Below, one piece after another: positions 1 through 6,233 of a DNA stretch of 7,163 nucleotides. Each line of letters begins with the position of its first letter. The stretch's first letter is position 1. Position numbers and translations under genes: made by a program. The notes under the pieces are model-generated. The model was not told where the DNA came from. It saw only the letters and a program-made list of their open reading frames with translations, and did not search any database. Source of the stretch: an uncultured Erysipelotrichaceae bacterium (GTDB lineage: Bacteria; Bacillota_I; Bacilli_A; RF39; UBA660); NCBI GenBank assembly GCA_902782915.1, contig CACZOV010000101.1, positions 1 to 7,163 of the forward strand. The letters are read 5' to 3'.

Positions 1-105
1 CTTTGTATGGAATAATACACGTTCTGTACAAGTAGTTTTACCTGCATCAATATGTGCCATAATTCCAAAATTTCTTGTCATCAATAAAGATGTTTCACGA
101 GCCAT
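1..105 (-). CDS. fusA: Elongation factor G, N-terminal 35 residues (partial)
   Basis: This is the start of EF-G, the cytoplasmic GTPase that drives mRNA-tRNA translocation and works with RRF in ribosome recycling. Only residues 1-35 are inside the window; the gene runs off the left edge. The G1 P-loop AHIDAGKT is intact, preceded by the family's MARE...TRN.GIM start and followed by TER(V)LF. The usual fourth Thr after the P-loop is Cys (TTCTER), and the family's FYTG is FHTK here; both look like lineage variation. The start is set by an AAAGGAA ribosome binding site at 113-119, which directly follows the rpsG stop codon. The 14-nt gap to rpsG and the lack of a promoter between them indicate translation from the str operon mRNA. 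Identity is certain from this fragment; nothing can be said about the remaining domains. Confidence 0.96.
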   Translation of the reverse strand, partial: MARETSLLMTRNFGIMAHIDAGKTTCTERVLFHTK

Positions 106-119
106 AATTTAATTCCTTT

Positions 120-587
120 CTACCAACGATAGTGAGCAAATGCTTTATTAGCTTCTGCCATTCTATGCGTATCTTCTCTTTTTTTAACTGCTCCACCTGC
201 ACCATTTGAAGCATCAATAATTTCATTTGCAAGATTAAGTGCCATTGAGTTTCCTCCACGAAGTCTTGCATAATTAACTAACCAACGAAGACCAAGTGTT
301 TGACTACGCTTAGCATTAACTTCAATTGGTACTTGATAGTTGGATCCACCAACTCTACGTGACTTAACTTCAAGTCCTGGTTTTATATTTTCAAGTGCTT
401 TTTCAAAAACTGTCATAGGATCTTCACCAGTTTTTTCTTTAATCATATCAAATGCATCATATAAAATATGTTCTGCTTTTCCTTTTTTACCATCAAGCAT
501 AATACGATTAATTAGTTTAGTAACTACTTTTGAATTATATATTGGATCTGGTAAAACATCTCTAACTTCTGCACGTCTTTTACGCAT
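120..587 (-). CDS. rpsG: 30S ribosomal protein S7 (uS7)
   Basis: S7 is a primary 16S rRNA-binding protein that nucleates assembly of the 30S head and lines the E/P-site mRNA channel. The 155 residues match the usual 155-156. Recognisable blocks are VLPDPIYNS (11-19), [11 protein letters not shown] (78-88), [14 protein letters not shown] (97-110) and the C-terminal [23 protein letters not shown] region (133-155). The start is fixed by a strong AAAGGAGG site at 596-603. The 33-nt gap from rpsL holds a tandem TAA TAA and a tiny hairpin (GTAAT/ATTAC, 605-617) next to the ribosome binding site. In E. coli S7 represses its operon at the S12-S7 intercistronic region, which is longer than this, so control at this site is only a guess here. 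Second gene of the str operon, upstream of fusA. Confidence 0.98.
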   Translation of the reverse strand: MRKRRAEVRDVLPDPIYNSKVVTKLINRIMLDGKKGKAEHILYDAFDMIKEKTGEDPMTVFEKALENIKPGLEVKSRRVGGSNYQVPIEVNAKRSQTLGLRWLVNYARLRGGNSMALNLANEIIDASNGAGGAVKKREDTHRMAEANKAFAHYRW

Positions 588-620
588 TATAAATTCCTCC
601 TTTCGTAATATAATTACTTA

Positions 621-1037
621 TTATTTTTTCTTTTCTTTTTTAGCACCGTATTTACTACGTCCTTGTTTTCTATCTTTAACTCCAGCTGTATCTAGTGTTC
701 CACGAATTATATGATAACGAACACCAATTAAATCTGGTACACGTCCACCACGAATTAATACAACACTATGTTCTTGTAAATTATGTCCTTCTCCAGGAAT
801 ATAGCAAGTTACTTCCATTCCATTAGAAAGTCTTACACGAGCAAATTTACGAAGAGCTGAATTGGGTTTCTTTGGAGTCATTGTACCAACACGTACACAA
901 ACACCACGTTTTTGAGGAGCATTAATTTTAGTTTGTTTCTTTCTAATTGTATTTACTCCAACTAAAAGCACAGGTGCTTTAGGTTTTCTAACCTTCTTTC
1001 CACGTCCATGTCTTACTAACTGATTTATTGTAGGCAT
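621..1037 (-). CDS. rpsL: 30S ribosomal protein S12 (uS12), with unusual streptomycin-loop residues
   Basis: S12 sits at the 30S decoding centre, contacts h18, h27 and h44, and controls tRNA selection accuracy; it is the classic streptomycin-response protein. The 138 residues fit the Gram-positive form, with an N-terminal insertion relative to the 124-residue E. coli protein. Conserved blocks: [24 protein letters not shown] (41-64), [19 protein letters not shown] (82-100) and [27 protein letters not shown] (105-131). The loop reads [11 protein letters not shown] where bacteria normally have RVKDLPGVRYH: Pro101 replaces the Lys equivalent to E. coli K88 (Met counted) and Ile104 replaces P91. 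Asp102, equivalent to the RimO-methylthiolated D89, is kept, as are the KK of TPKKPNS. A longer reading frame begins at 1073, but the start at 1037 is right: MPTINQLVR is the family N-terminus and follows GGAAGGAG at 1043-1050. First gene of the str operon. Confidence 0.98.
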   Translation of the reverse strand: MPTINQLVRHGRGKKVRKPKAPVLLVGVNTIRKKQTKINAPQKRGVCVRVGTMTPKKPNSALRKFARVRLSNGMEVTCYIPGEGHNLQEHSVVLIRGGRVPDLIGVRYHIIRGTLDTAGVKDRKQGRSKYGAKKEKKK

Positions 1038-1051
1038 ATTCTCTCCTTCCT

Positions 1052-1071
1052 GACACACATCCAGGTGTATC
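1052..1071 (-). promoter_or_regulatory. Leader hairpin just upstream of the rpsL ribosome binding site
   Basis: On the minus strand this segment reads as a 7-bp stem (GATACAC with GTGTGTC, including one T-G wobble) closing a CTGGAT loop. It ends one base before the GGAAGGAGAG ribosome binding site of rpsL, in an about 85-nt leader that follows the str promoter. The position suggests a role in translation initiation or autoregulation of the str operon, or in mRNA stability. I do not recognise a named ribosomal-leader family, so function is inference. Confidence 0.45.
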
Positions 1072-1129
1072 ATATTTCTTAATAAAATTAAAGCTTCCTA
1101 AAATAAGCCCCAATTTCACAAACATGATT

Positions 1130-1158
1130 ACTATACAATAAGTTAAATTTCTTGTCAA
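1130..1158 (-). promoter_or_regulatory. Sigma-A promoter of the str operon (rpsL-rpsG-fusA)
   Basis: Minus strand: a perfect -35 TTGACA (plus 1153-1158), a 17-bp spacer and -10 TATAGT (plus 1130-1135, one mismatch to TATAAT). Transcription should start near 1123, giving a leader of about 85 nt before rpsL. Upstream of the -35 (about 1160-1195) lie runs of A and T on both strands, resembling an UP element, as expected for a strong ribosomal promoter. This shows the str operon has its own promoter and, at least locally, is not reached by readthrough from rpoBC, which often precedes it in Bacillota. Confidence 0.88.
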
Positions 1159-1290
1159 TAAAAATTTATTCAAAAATTTAAAAAAATGACTTTTTTAACC
1201 CAATTTAATATATATAATATATAAACAATGTTCATAATATTGATTTTTTAAAAGAAATATGATAATACATTATCGAGAAAAGGTGAAAAA

Positions 1291-2637
1291 ATGAATAAAA
1301 ATTATACAGAAAAAGAATTATATGAATTTTGTAAAGAAGAAAAATTTAATCAAGAAAGCATTATAAATTTTTGCCGAATAAATGGAATAGATCTTGGAAA
1401 ACTAATTAAAAAAGTTTCTAACTATTCAAGGTATACAATTCATAATAATAAATTAACTCAAATAGAAGATGAAGAATTATTTTTTATAGAAGGAAAAGAA
1501 ATAGCTTTGTTAATAAAAAAGTATAAAAAATTTATAGATGATAGAGCAATTGAAATAAGAGAAATATCTTTTAAAGGAATGAAAAAAAGAATTAAAGAAG
1601 CTCTATTACAGTATTTTATCGAAGTAAACTTTAATAAAAAAGAAATAGAAAAAAAATTTTTAAATTGGAATTTAGATTTTAATGAAAATGTAGAAATGAT
1701 TGCAAGATATACTATTAATGAAAAAGATAATGAAATTTGGAATAAAGAGAAAATAACTCAATGTTTTTCATCTTTAACAAATAAAAAAATAGAAACAATA
1801 GATGAATTATTGCAAAATGTTTTAAAAACAGAAAACGAAAACGATTATATATCAATAATTGAAAATAGTATTCAAATTATCTCTATAAAACGAATTTATG
1901 CTTTTCTAAATAAATACTTACCAGAAGATAGAGAAAAAATTGAAATAAATTTAAAAGAAAAATTAAAAGTTTATGATAATAGAAAAAGTAAGCAACCAAT
2001 AAATAAAAACGAAAAACAAAAAATGTATTTAGAAATAGCAAGAAAAGCTATTCGTAATTATATTGAACAAGATATCTTACCTAAACAAAATGAATTAAAT
2101 TCTTATTTAAATATTATAAAAGAATACGATAAAGATCTTTTTAAAAGATATATAGAAAAAATCGAAATAGCAAAACAAAGAAATTATTATATACTTTATT
2201 CAGTAAGTATAAAAATTATAGATGGAATTAAAAATGGCATTACGGAAAACGATTATACTCGACCTTTTGATCTATTAGATTATTATTCTATTACTAATCT
2301 TGATAAAAGAATAATTTTAAGATTTTTAAAAGATAAATTTCCTAATGATGTATCATATTTTTTAAACTTTATTAGAAAATATCCAAATACTTCAATACTA
2401 GATGAAAAAAAGATACAATATATTTGTGATAATGATGAATATATAAGAAACCAATTTGACGAGAATGGAAAAAGAATTGTAAATCCAAGAACAAATATTA
2501 CTAGAGATGAAAAGATTCTTATTTTAAACTATTTAAAGGAAAATAATATTCCTTTATATGATACACTTTACTTTATTGCCTTAAAAAGATATTTAAATGG
2601 AAATTTGATTTTAGAAGAAAATACAAAAAACATTTGA
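1291..2637 (+). CDS. Uncharacterised Lys/Asn/Ile-rich protein with internal repeats
   Basis: I do not recognise this 448-residue protein. It has no signal peptide, membrane segment, Walker motif, Cys/His zinc cluster or obvious catalytic signature, and looks soluble, highly charged and mostly alpha-helical. Two pairs of internal repeats are visible. N-terminal pair: residues 19-50 and 114-142 both run FN...I, a central (I/L)D(L/F), and end in RYTI. C-terminal pair: residues 334-364 and 403-434 share IT..(D/E)K..IL.(F/Y)LK(D/E)...P and end in a helix closing with RY. The start has an AAAGGTG site at 1279-1285. Upstream, 1159-1290 is AT-rich and shared with the divergent str promoter; only weak promoter-like matches are seen (e.g. 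ATGACT at 1186, 17 bp, TATATA at 1209). ATA and AAA codons are far denser than in the ribosomal genes, fitting a weakly expressed or acquired gene. It ends in TGA inside the rpsD -35 box, with no terminator, so its transcripts probably continue into rpsD. A scaffold or nucleic-acid-binding helical-repeat protein is conceivable but unsupported. Confidence 0.85.
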   Translation: MNKNYTEKELYEFCKEEKFNQESIINFCRINGIDLGKLIKKVSNYSRYTIHNNKLTQIEDEELFFIEGKEIALLIKKYKKFIDDRAIEIREISFKGMKKRIKEALLQYFIEVNFNKKEIEKKFLNWNLDFNENVEMIARYTINEKDNEIWNKEKITQCFSSLTNKKIETIDELLQNVLKTENENDYISIIENSIQIISIKRIYAFLNKYLPEDREKIEINLKEKLKVYDNRKSKQPINKNEKQKMYLEIARKAIRNYIEQDILPKQNELNSYLNIIKEYDKDLFKRYIEKIEIAKQRNYYILYSVSIKIIDGIKNGITENDYTRPFDLLDYYSITNLDKRIILRFLKDKFPNDVSYFLNFIRKYPNTSILDEKKIQYICDNDEYIRNQFDENGKRIVNPRTNITRDEKILILNYLKENNIPLYDTLYFIALKRYLNGNLILEENTKNI

Positions 2638-2662
2638 CAAATAAAAAACTCTCTTATATAAT
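2634..2662 (+). promoter_or_regulatory. Perfect-consensus sigma-A promoter of rpsD
   Basis: TTGACA (2634-2639), a 17-bp spacer and TATAAT (2657-2662) match consensus at all twelve positions with ideal spacing. The start should be about 2669, giving a leader of about 150 nt. The TGA stop of the upstream gene (2635-2637) lies inside the -35 hexamer, so the promoter and the 3' end of that gene constrain each other. Confidence 0.93.
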
Positions 2663-2676
2663 ATTGGTACATATTT

Positions 2677-2791
2677 GATTGATAACCAAGTTTATTTATT
2701 TTTTTAAAGTGTTCTTTCCGGTTAGGAGTAGTTATGGTTATCTGATGAAACTATTAAAAAGAATTCCCTAGAAAAGAAATAAACATCAATC
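2677..2791 (+). promoter_or_regulatory. Structured rpsD leader with potential pseudoknot, candidate S4 autoregulatory element
   Basis: Three long complementarities are visible. GATTGAT (2677-2683) pairs with ATCAATC (2785-2791). GTTTATTT (2690-2697) pairs with AAATAAAC (2777-2784). On the 3' side these two helices are contiguous, leaving AACCAA (2684-2689) bulged on the 5' side. That bulge can pair with TGGTT at 2735-2739; extended, GATAACCA 2681-2688 matches TGGTTATC 2735-2742, in competition with part of the outer helix. This makes an a-b-a'-b' pseudoknot. A small hairpin, TTCC (2716-2719) with GGAG (2725-2728), lies within. The element ends about 17 nt before the AAGGAGG site. Known biology: B. 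subtilis S4 represses its own rpsD through the leader, and the E. coli S4 target in the alpha operon is a pseudoknot. That this leader does the same is inference from position and fold. Confidence 0.7.
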
Positions 2792-2821
2792 TTTATGAAT
2801 AATACATAAGGAGGAAAAAAT

Positions 2822-3424
2822 ATGTCAAGATACACAGGATCTAGTTTTAAACAAAGTCGTCGTGTTGGTTTTTCTACTCTTGAAAATGGAAAAGATTTAG
2901 CAAGACGTCCATATAAACCTGGTATGCATGGTGCTAAAAGACAAGGAAAACTTTCAAACTATGGTGAACAATTAAAAGAAAAACAAAAAGTAAAATTCAT
3001 GTATGGTTTAAATGAAAGACAATTCCACAAAACATTCATTGAAGCAGGACACATGCAAGGTATCCATGGTGAAAATTTCTTAAAACTATTAGAATCAAGA
3101 CTTGATAATTTAGTTTATCGTATGGGATTTGCTAACACAAGACGTGGTGCACGTCAACTTGTTAATCACGGTCATATAACTGTAGATGGTAAAAAAGTTG
3201 ATATCCCATCATTCAGAGTTAAAATTGGTTCAGTTATTGCTCTTAAAGAAAATTCACGTGATTTAAAATGTGTAAAAGAAGCTTTAGAAAATGTAACTAC
3301 TAGAGTTGAATACATTGATTTTGATAAGAACAATAATACTGCTAAATATGTAAGACTTCCTGAACGTAATGAACTAAACGCTGATATTAACGAAAGTCTA
3401 ATTGTTGAATTCTATAACAGATAA
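2822..3424 (+). CDS. rpsD: 30S ribosomal protein S4 (uS4), zinc-free form
   Basis: S4 is a primary 16S rRNA-binding protein that nucleates 30S body assembly at the five-way junction, helps form the mRNA entry site with S3 and S5, and affects decoding accuracy. Its 200 residues match the usual length. The N-terminal domain begins MSRYTG and contains [10 protein letters not shown] (28-37) and [18 protein letters not shown] (51-68). The S4 RNA-binding domain spans about 91-155, with [28 protein letters not shown] at its core. The zinc-binding cysteines of the C+ paralogue are absent (the only Cys is 150), so this is the zinc-independent type. The start follows AAGGAGG at 2808-2814 with ideal spacing. 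It appears monocistronic, as in Bacillus: its own consensus promoter, a structured leader (2677-2791) and a terminator directly after the stop. S4 probably feeds back on that leader. Confidence 0.98.
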   Translation: MSRYTGSSFKQSRRVGFSTLENGKDLARRPYKPGMHGAKRQGKLSNYGEQLKEKQKVKFMYGLNERQFHKTFIEAGHMQGIHGENFLKLLESRLDNLVYRMGFANTRRGARQLVNHGHITVDGKKVDIPSFRVKIGSVIALKENSRDLKCVKEALENVTTRVEYIDFDKNNNTAKYVRLPERNELNADINESLIVEFYNR

Positions 3425-3460
3425 AAATAAAAGTTAGATTACTAACTCTTATTTTTTTTA
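3423..3460. terminator. Bidirectional terminator between convergent rpsD and dxs
   Basis: The arms at 3426-3437 and 3442-3453 form a 12-bp stem around an ATTA loop, with one A-C mismatch on the plus strand that becomes a G-U wobble on the minus strand. The stem can be extended by A-T pairs from 3423. The plus strand ends in eight T (3452-3459), serving rpsD. The minus strand ends in a T-rich tail (complement of 3421-3427), serving dxs. The dxs stop codon (3442-3444) is the first triplet of the 3' arm, so the hairpin is embedded in the last codons of dxs. Confidence 0.88.
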
Positions 3461-5316
3461 TTCTTTAAAAATAATTTTTTTATATCATCAATAATTTGTT
3501 CATTATCTATTTTATATTTATGTTCTAATTCATGAACACTTCCATGCTCTATAAATCTATCAGGGTAAGCATAAATTTTTAAATAAATATTATTTAAATT
3601 ATGATCAACAAATAATTCTTTTACAGAAGATCCAAGTCCTCCAATAATTGTTGAATCTTCCAATACAATTATTTTTTTAGTCTTTTTAATAGATTCTAAA
3701 ATTTGATTATTTTCAGAAAATGGTTTTAAAAATCTTACATTTATAACTTCACATTTTATATTTTGCTTTTCTAACTCTTTTGATATTTCTAAAACTTTTA
3801 AAACTGTTTTACCAATTCCAAGAATTGTAATGTCAGATCCTTTTTTTATTATTTCAGTTTTTCCTAATACTAATTTTTCATGTTGAAAAGCTGTTTCTTC
3901 TCCTCCTTTTGGATAATGGATTACAACAGGTTTTCTTAAAGTAATTGCATATTCCATCATCATTTCTAGTTCTTTAAAACTAGAAGGAGCCATAATTATT
4001 AAATTTGGTATTATTTTAAAAAATGATAAATCATATAAACCTTGATGTGTTGCTCCATCTGCCCCAACTATTCCTCCTCTATCTACACACATAATAACAG
4101 GTAAATTTTGAATACATATATCATGAATTATCTGATCATAGGCTCTTTGATAAAAAGATGAATAAATACTTACAAATGGAATCATCCCCTCTTTAGCAAG
4201 ACCTGCTGCAAAAGTTAAAGCATGACATTCAGCTATTCCAACATCAAAAAAACGAGACGGATATTTTGATGCAAATAAACTTAAGCCTACTCCATCTTTC
4301 ATTGCTGCTGTAATAGCAACAATTTTTTTATTATCGTCAGCTAGTTCTACCAATTTATTTCCAAATACTTTTGAATAACTATTACTACTCTTTTCTAAAC
4401 TTTCTCCCGTTTCAATATCAAACTTTCCAATTCCATGAAACTTTGAAGGATTTTCTTCAGCATAAGTATAGCCTTTCCCTTTTTTTGTAATTATATGAAG
4501 AAGAACTGGTTCGTCAAATTCTTTTACTTCTTCTAAAATTTGTTCTAATTTTTCTATGTTATGACCGTCAATAGGACCTAAATATTTTATGCCAATCTCT
4601 TCAAAATACATGCCTGGTACAATCATCTGTTTTATTGCATCTTTTAAACGACTTATAATATTTACTAATGCATTACCTGCAATAGGAATTCGGTTAACTA
4701 CCCTTTTCCATTTTTTATTTGTAGAACGATATTTTTTCTTACTACGAAGATTTGTTAAAAGATTATTAATACCACTATTATTTTTGGAAATACTCATTTC
4801 ATTATCATTTAAGATAATAATCATTTTTGTTTTAGACCATCCAACATGATTTAATGCTTCAAGAGCCATTCCGCCAGTTAATGCACCATCCCCTATTACA
4901 GCTATAACATGATAATTATCACCTTTAAGATCTCTTGCTTTTGCAAGTCCCATCGAAGCTGAAATAGATGTAGAACTATGCCCCGTATTAAAACAATCTG
5001 TTGAAGACTCTTCTATTTTAGGAAAACCAGATATTCCTCCAAATTTACGAATATTTTCAAATTCTTTTTTTCTTCCATTTAATATTTTATGAACATAACA
5101 TTGATGACCAACATCCCATACAATTTTGTCTTTTGTTAAATCAAAAACACTTTCAAGAGCAATAGTCAATTCAACAACTCCCAAATTAGATGCCAAATGC
5201 CCTCCATTTTTTGAAACAACAGAAATTATATATTCTCGAATCTCATCTGCAAGTATTTTTTTTTCTTCTAAATTTAACTTTTTTATATCATTTGTTTTAT
5301 TTATTCTCTCTAACAT
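3442..5316 (-). CDS. dxs: 1-deoxy-D-xylulose-5-phosphate synthase
   Basis: Dxs is a cytoplasmic ThDP- and Mg-dependent homodimer that condenses pyruvate with glyceraldehyde 3-phosphate to 1-deoxy-D-xylulose 5-phosphate with loss of CO2. It is the first step of the MEP isoprenoid pathway and a source of DXP for thiamine thiazole and pyridoxal phosphate. The 624 residues equal the usual length. Domain I has GGHLASNLGVVELT (38-51, His40) and WDVGHQ (67-72, His71), then the ThDP motif GDGALTGG (142-149) with metal ligands Asp143 and Asn172. Domain II has the catalytic Glu363 in GIAECHALTFAAG, YQRAYDQ (389-395), DRGGIVGADGATHQG (412-426, His424) and YPKGG. Domain III covers about 490-615. Small departures: Cys364 where Gln is common, RGGIV for RAGIV, and YPKG for YPRG; all active-site residues I can identify are present. 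The ribosome binding site is modest (GGTGG, plus 5321-5325). An extended -10 promoter lies just upstream, and the gene diverges from the ABC pair. Confidence 0.98.
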   Translation of the reverse strand: MLERINKTNDIKKLNLEEKKILADEIREYIISVVSKNGGHLASNLGVVELTIALESVFDLTKDKIVWDVGHQCYVHKILNGRKKEFENIRKFGGISGFPKIEESSTDCFNTGHSSTSISASMGLAKARDLKGDNYHVIAVIGDGALTGGMALEALNHVGWSKTKMIIILNDNEMSISKNNSGINNLLTNLRSKKKYRSTNKKWKRVVNRIPIAGNALVNIISRLKDAIKQMIVPGMYFEEIGIKYLGPIDGHNIEKLEQILEEVKEFDEPVLLHIITKKGKGYTYAEENPSKFHGIGKFDIETGESLEKSSNSYSKVFGNKLVELADDNKKIVAITAAMKDGVGLSLFASKYPSRFFDVGIAECHALTFAAGLAKEGMIPFVSIYSSFYQRAYDQIIHDICIQNLPVIMCVDRGGIVGADGATHQGLYDLSFFKIIPNLIIMAPSSFKELEMMMEYAITLRKPVVIHYPKGGEETAFQHEKLVLGKTEIIKKGSDITILGIGKTVLKVLEISKELEKQNIKCEVINVRFLKPFSENNQILESIKKTKKIIVLEDSTIIGGLGSSVKELFVDHNLNNIYLKIYAYPDRFIEHGSVHELEHKYKIDNEQIIDDIKKLFLKNKKNKS

Positions 5317-5323
5317 ATAACCA

Positions 5324-5474
5324 CCAACTACTTCTTTTTAATTATATCACATTATAATATATAAATTACTGTCTATTAAAATAAAATTATATGATTCAAT
5401 AATTTATAAAAGATTTTTTACTGTTTGTTTGTCTTTATCATTAAAAAATATTTTTCATAAACTAAAGTAGTTGG
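5324..5474. repeat. 10-nt inverted repeat flanking the dxs/ABC intergenic region, each copy at a start codon
   Basis: AAGTAGTTGG occurs on the plus strand at 5465-5474 and on the minus strand at 5324-5333. Each copy runs into the ribosome binding site of its gene: GGAGG for the ABC ATPase, GGTGG for dxs. The AT-rich stretch between them (5334-5464) holds the dxs promoter but no clear promoter for the ABC genes. The matching contexts could mean a shared control element, or just similar ribosome binding sites. Confidence 0.4.
5341..5351 (-). promoter_or_regulatory. Extended -10 promoter of dxs
   Basis: The minus strand reads TGTGATATAAT: a perfect TATAAT (plus 5341-5346) preceded by TGTGA, matching the TRTGn extended -10 of Bacillota, which can work without a good -35. 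It predicts a start near 5334 and a leader of only about 18 nt. A second TATAAT lies one turn upstream (plus 5351-5356) with a weak -35 (TTAATA, 17-bp spacer) and may add to transcription. Confidence 0.68.
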
Positions 5475-5483
5475 AGGAATATT

Positions 5484-6233
5484 ATGCAAAATAGTATTTT
5501 AAAAATTCAAAATTTATCAAAAATATACCACGATAAAAATTCTGAAACTCTTGCAATTGATAAATTAAATTTAGAAATTCAAGATAAAGAGATTATTGCT
5601 ATTGTTGGTCCTTCAGGTTGTGGTAAATCCACTCTTCTTTCTATTTTGGCTGGACTTGTTGACAAAAGCGATGGAAATATTATTATAAATGATAAAAAAA
5701 AACTTGGTTATATGCTTCAAACTGATTCTTTGTATCCATGGAGGACTATTCTTGATAATTGCTTAATAGGTTTAGAAATTAATAAAACAAAAACAGCAAA
5801 AAATATTGAAAAAGTAAAAAAATTGCTTAATAAATATGGACTTTCGGAATTTATTTATAAATACCCTAATAACTTATCAGGTGGAATGAGACAAAGAGTT
5901 GCACTTATTAGAACTCTTGCAATGAATCCAGATATTTTACTTCTTGATGAACCTTATAGTGCTCTTGACTATCAAACAAGACTAGCTCTATCTGATGATT
6001 TATATAAAATTATTAAAGAAGAAGGAAAAACAGCTATTTTAATTACTCATGATCTTGGTGAAGCAGTTAGTTTATGTGAAAGAGTTATTGTTCTAACAAA
6101 AAGACCATGTAAAATTAAAAATATATATAATATTGAATTAGTTAATAAAAGTTTTCCAACTGAAAATAGAAAAGATCCTAAATTCAGTTATTATTATGAT
6201 AAGATTTGGAGGGATTTAGATGTCAACTTATAG
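5484..6233 (+). CDS. ABC transporter ATP-binding protein, nitrate/sulfonate/taurine/thiamine-precursor class
   Basis: This is the cytoplasmic ATPase of an ABC importer; paired as a dimer, it powers the permease encoded next. The 249 residues contain Walker A GPSGCGKST (42-50), Q-loop Gln79 in LQTDSLYPWRT, signature LSGGMRQRVA (131-140), Walker B ILLLDEP (151-157), the D-loop SALD and H-loop His189 in THDLGEA, so it should be active. The LxPWRT stretch after the Q-loop with a following DN, and the short length, are typical of the SsuB/TauB/NrtD/ThiZ group (COG1116). Within that group the substrate cannot be read from the ATPase. The start has GGAGG at 5473-5477. The 3' end overlaps the permease by 14 nt, and the permease ribosome binding site lies in its last codons, implying translational coupling. 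No TPP-riboswitch core is visible upstream. The divergent dxs makes a ThDP-dependent enzyme, so thiamine-precursor uptake is one possibility, not shown. Confidence 0.95.
   Translation: MQNSILKIQNLSKIYHDKNSETLAIDKLNLEIQDKEIIAIVGPSGCGKSTLLSILAGLVDKSDGNIIINDKKKLGYMLQTDSLYPWRTILDNCLIGLEINKTKTAKNIEKVKKLLNKYGLSEFIYKYPNNLSGGMRQRVALIRTLAMNPDILLLDEPYSALDYQTRLALSDDLYKIIKEEGKTAILITHDLGEAVSLCERVIVLTKRPCKIKNIYNIELVNKSFPTENRKDPKFSYYYDKIWRDLDVNL

Noticed and set aside
340..714. Plus-strand reading frame opposite rpsG and rpsL
   Set aside because: It is antisense to two certain ribosomal protein genes, with no ribosome binding site or recognisable protein.
1038..1073. A 12-residue N-terminal extension of S12 from an upstream ATG at 1073
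   Set aside because: It covers the leader hairpin and the GGAAGGAG ribosome binding site, and MPTINQLVR at 1037 is the family's normal N-terminus.
988..1173. A 61-residue minus-strand reading frame over the str leader
   Set aside because: It runs through the -10 box, leader hairpin and start of rpsL in another frame, and has no ribosome binding site.
1204..1225. Alternating TA palindrome upstream of the unknown gene as an operator or origin element
   Set aside because: Runs like this are expected in such AT-rich DNA, and no DnaA box or paired site accompanies it; at most it contributes a weak -10.
2635..2661. UGA read as Trp (genetic code 4), extending the unknown protein by eight residues
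   Set aside because: Trp is encoded by UGG throughout, no confident gene contains an in-frame UGA, and this TGA is explained as a stop overlapping the rpsD -35 box.
4589..4849. Small plus-strand frames opposite dxs (also 5126-5320)
   Set aside because: They are Phe/Ile-rich shadows of dxs codons, without start signals or family resemblance.
5317..5483. TPP riboswitch between dxs and the ABC genes
   Set aside because: Neither strand has the CUGAGA element or the conserved second-arm core, and the leaders are short.
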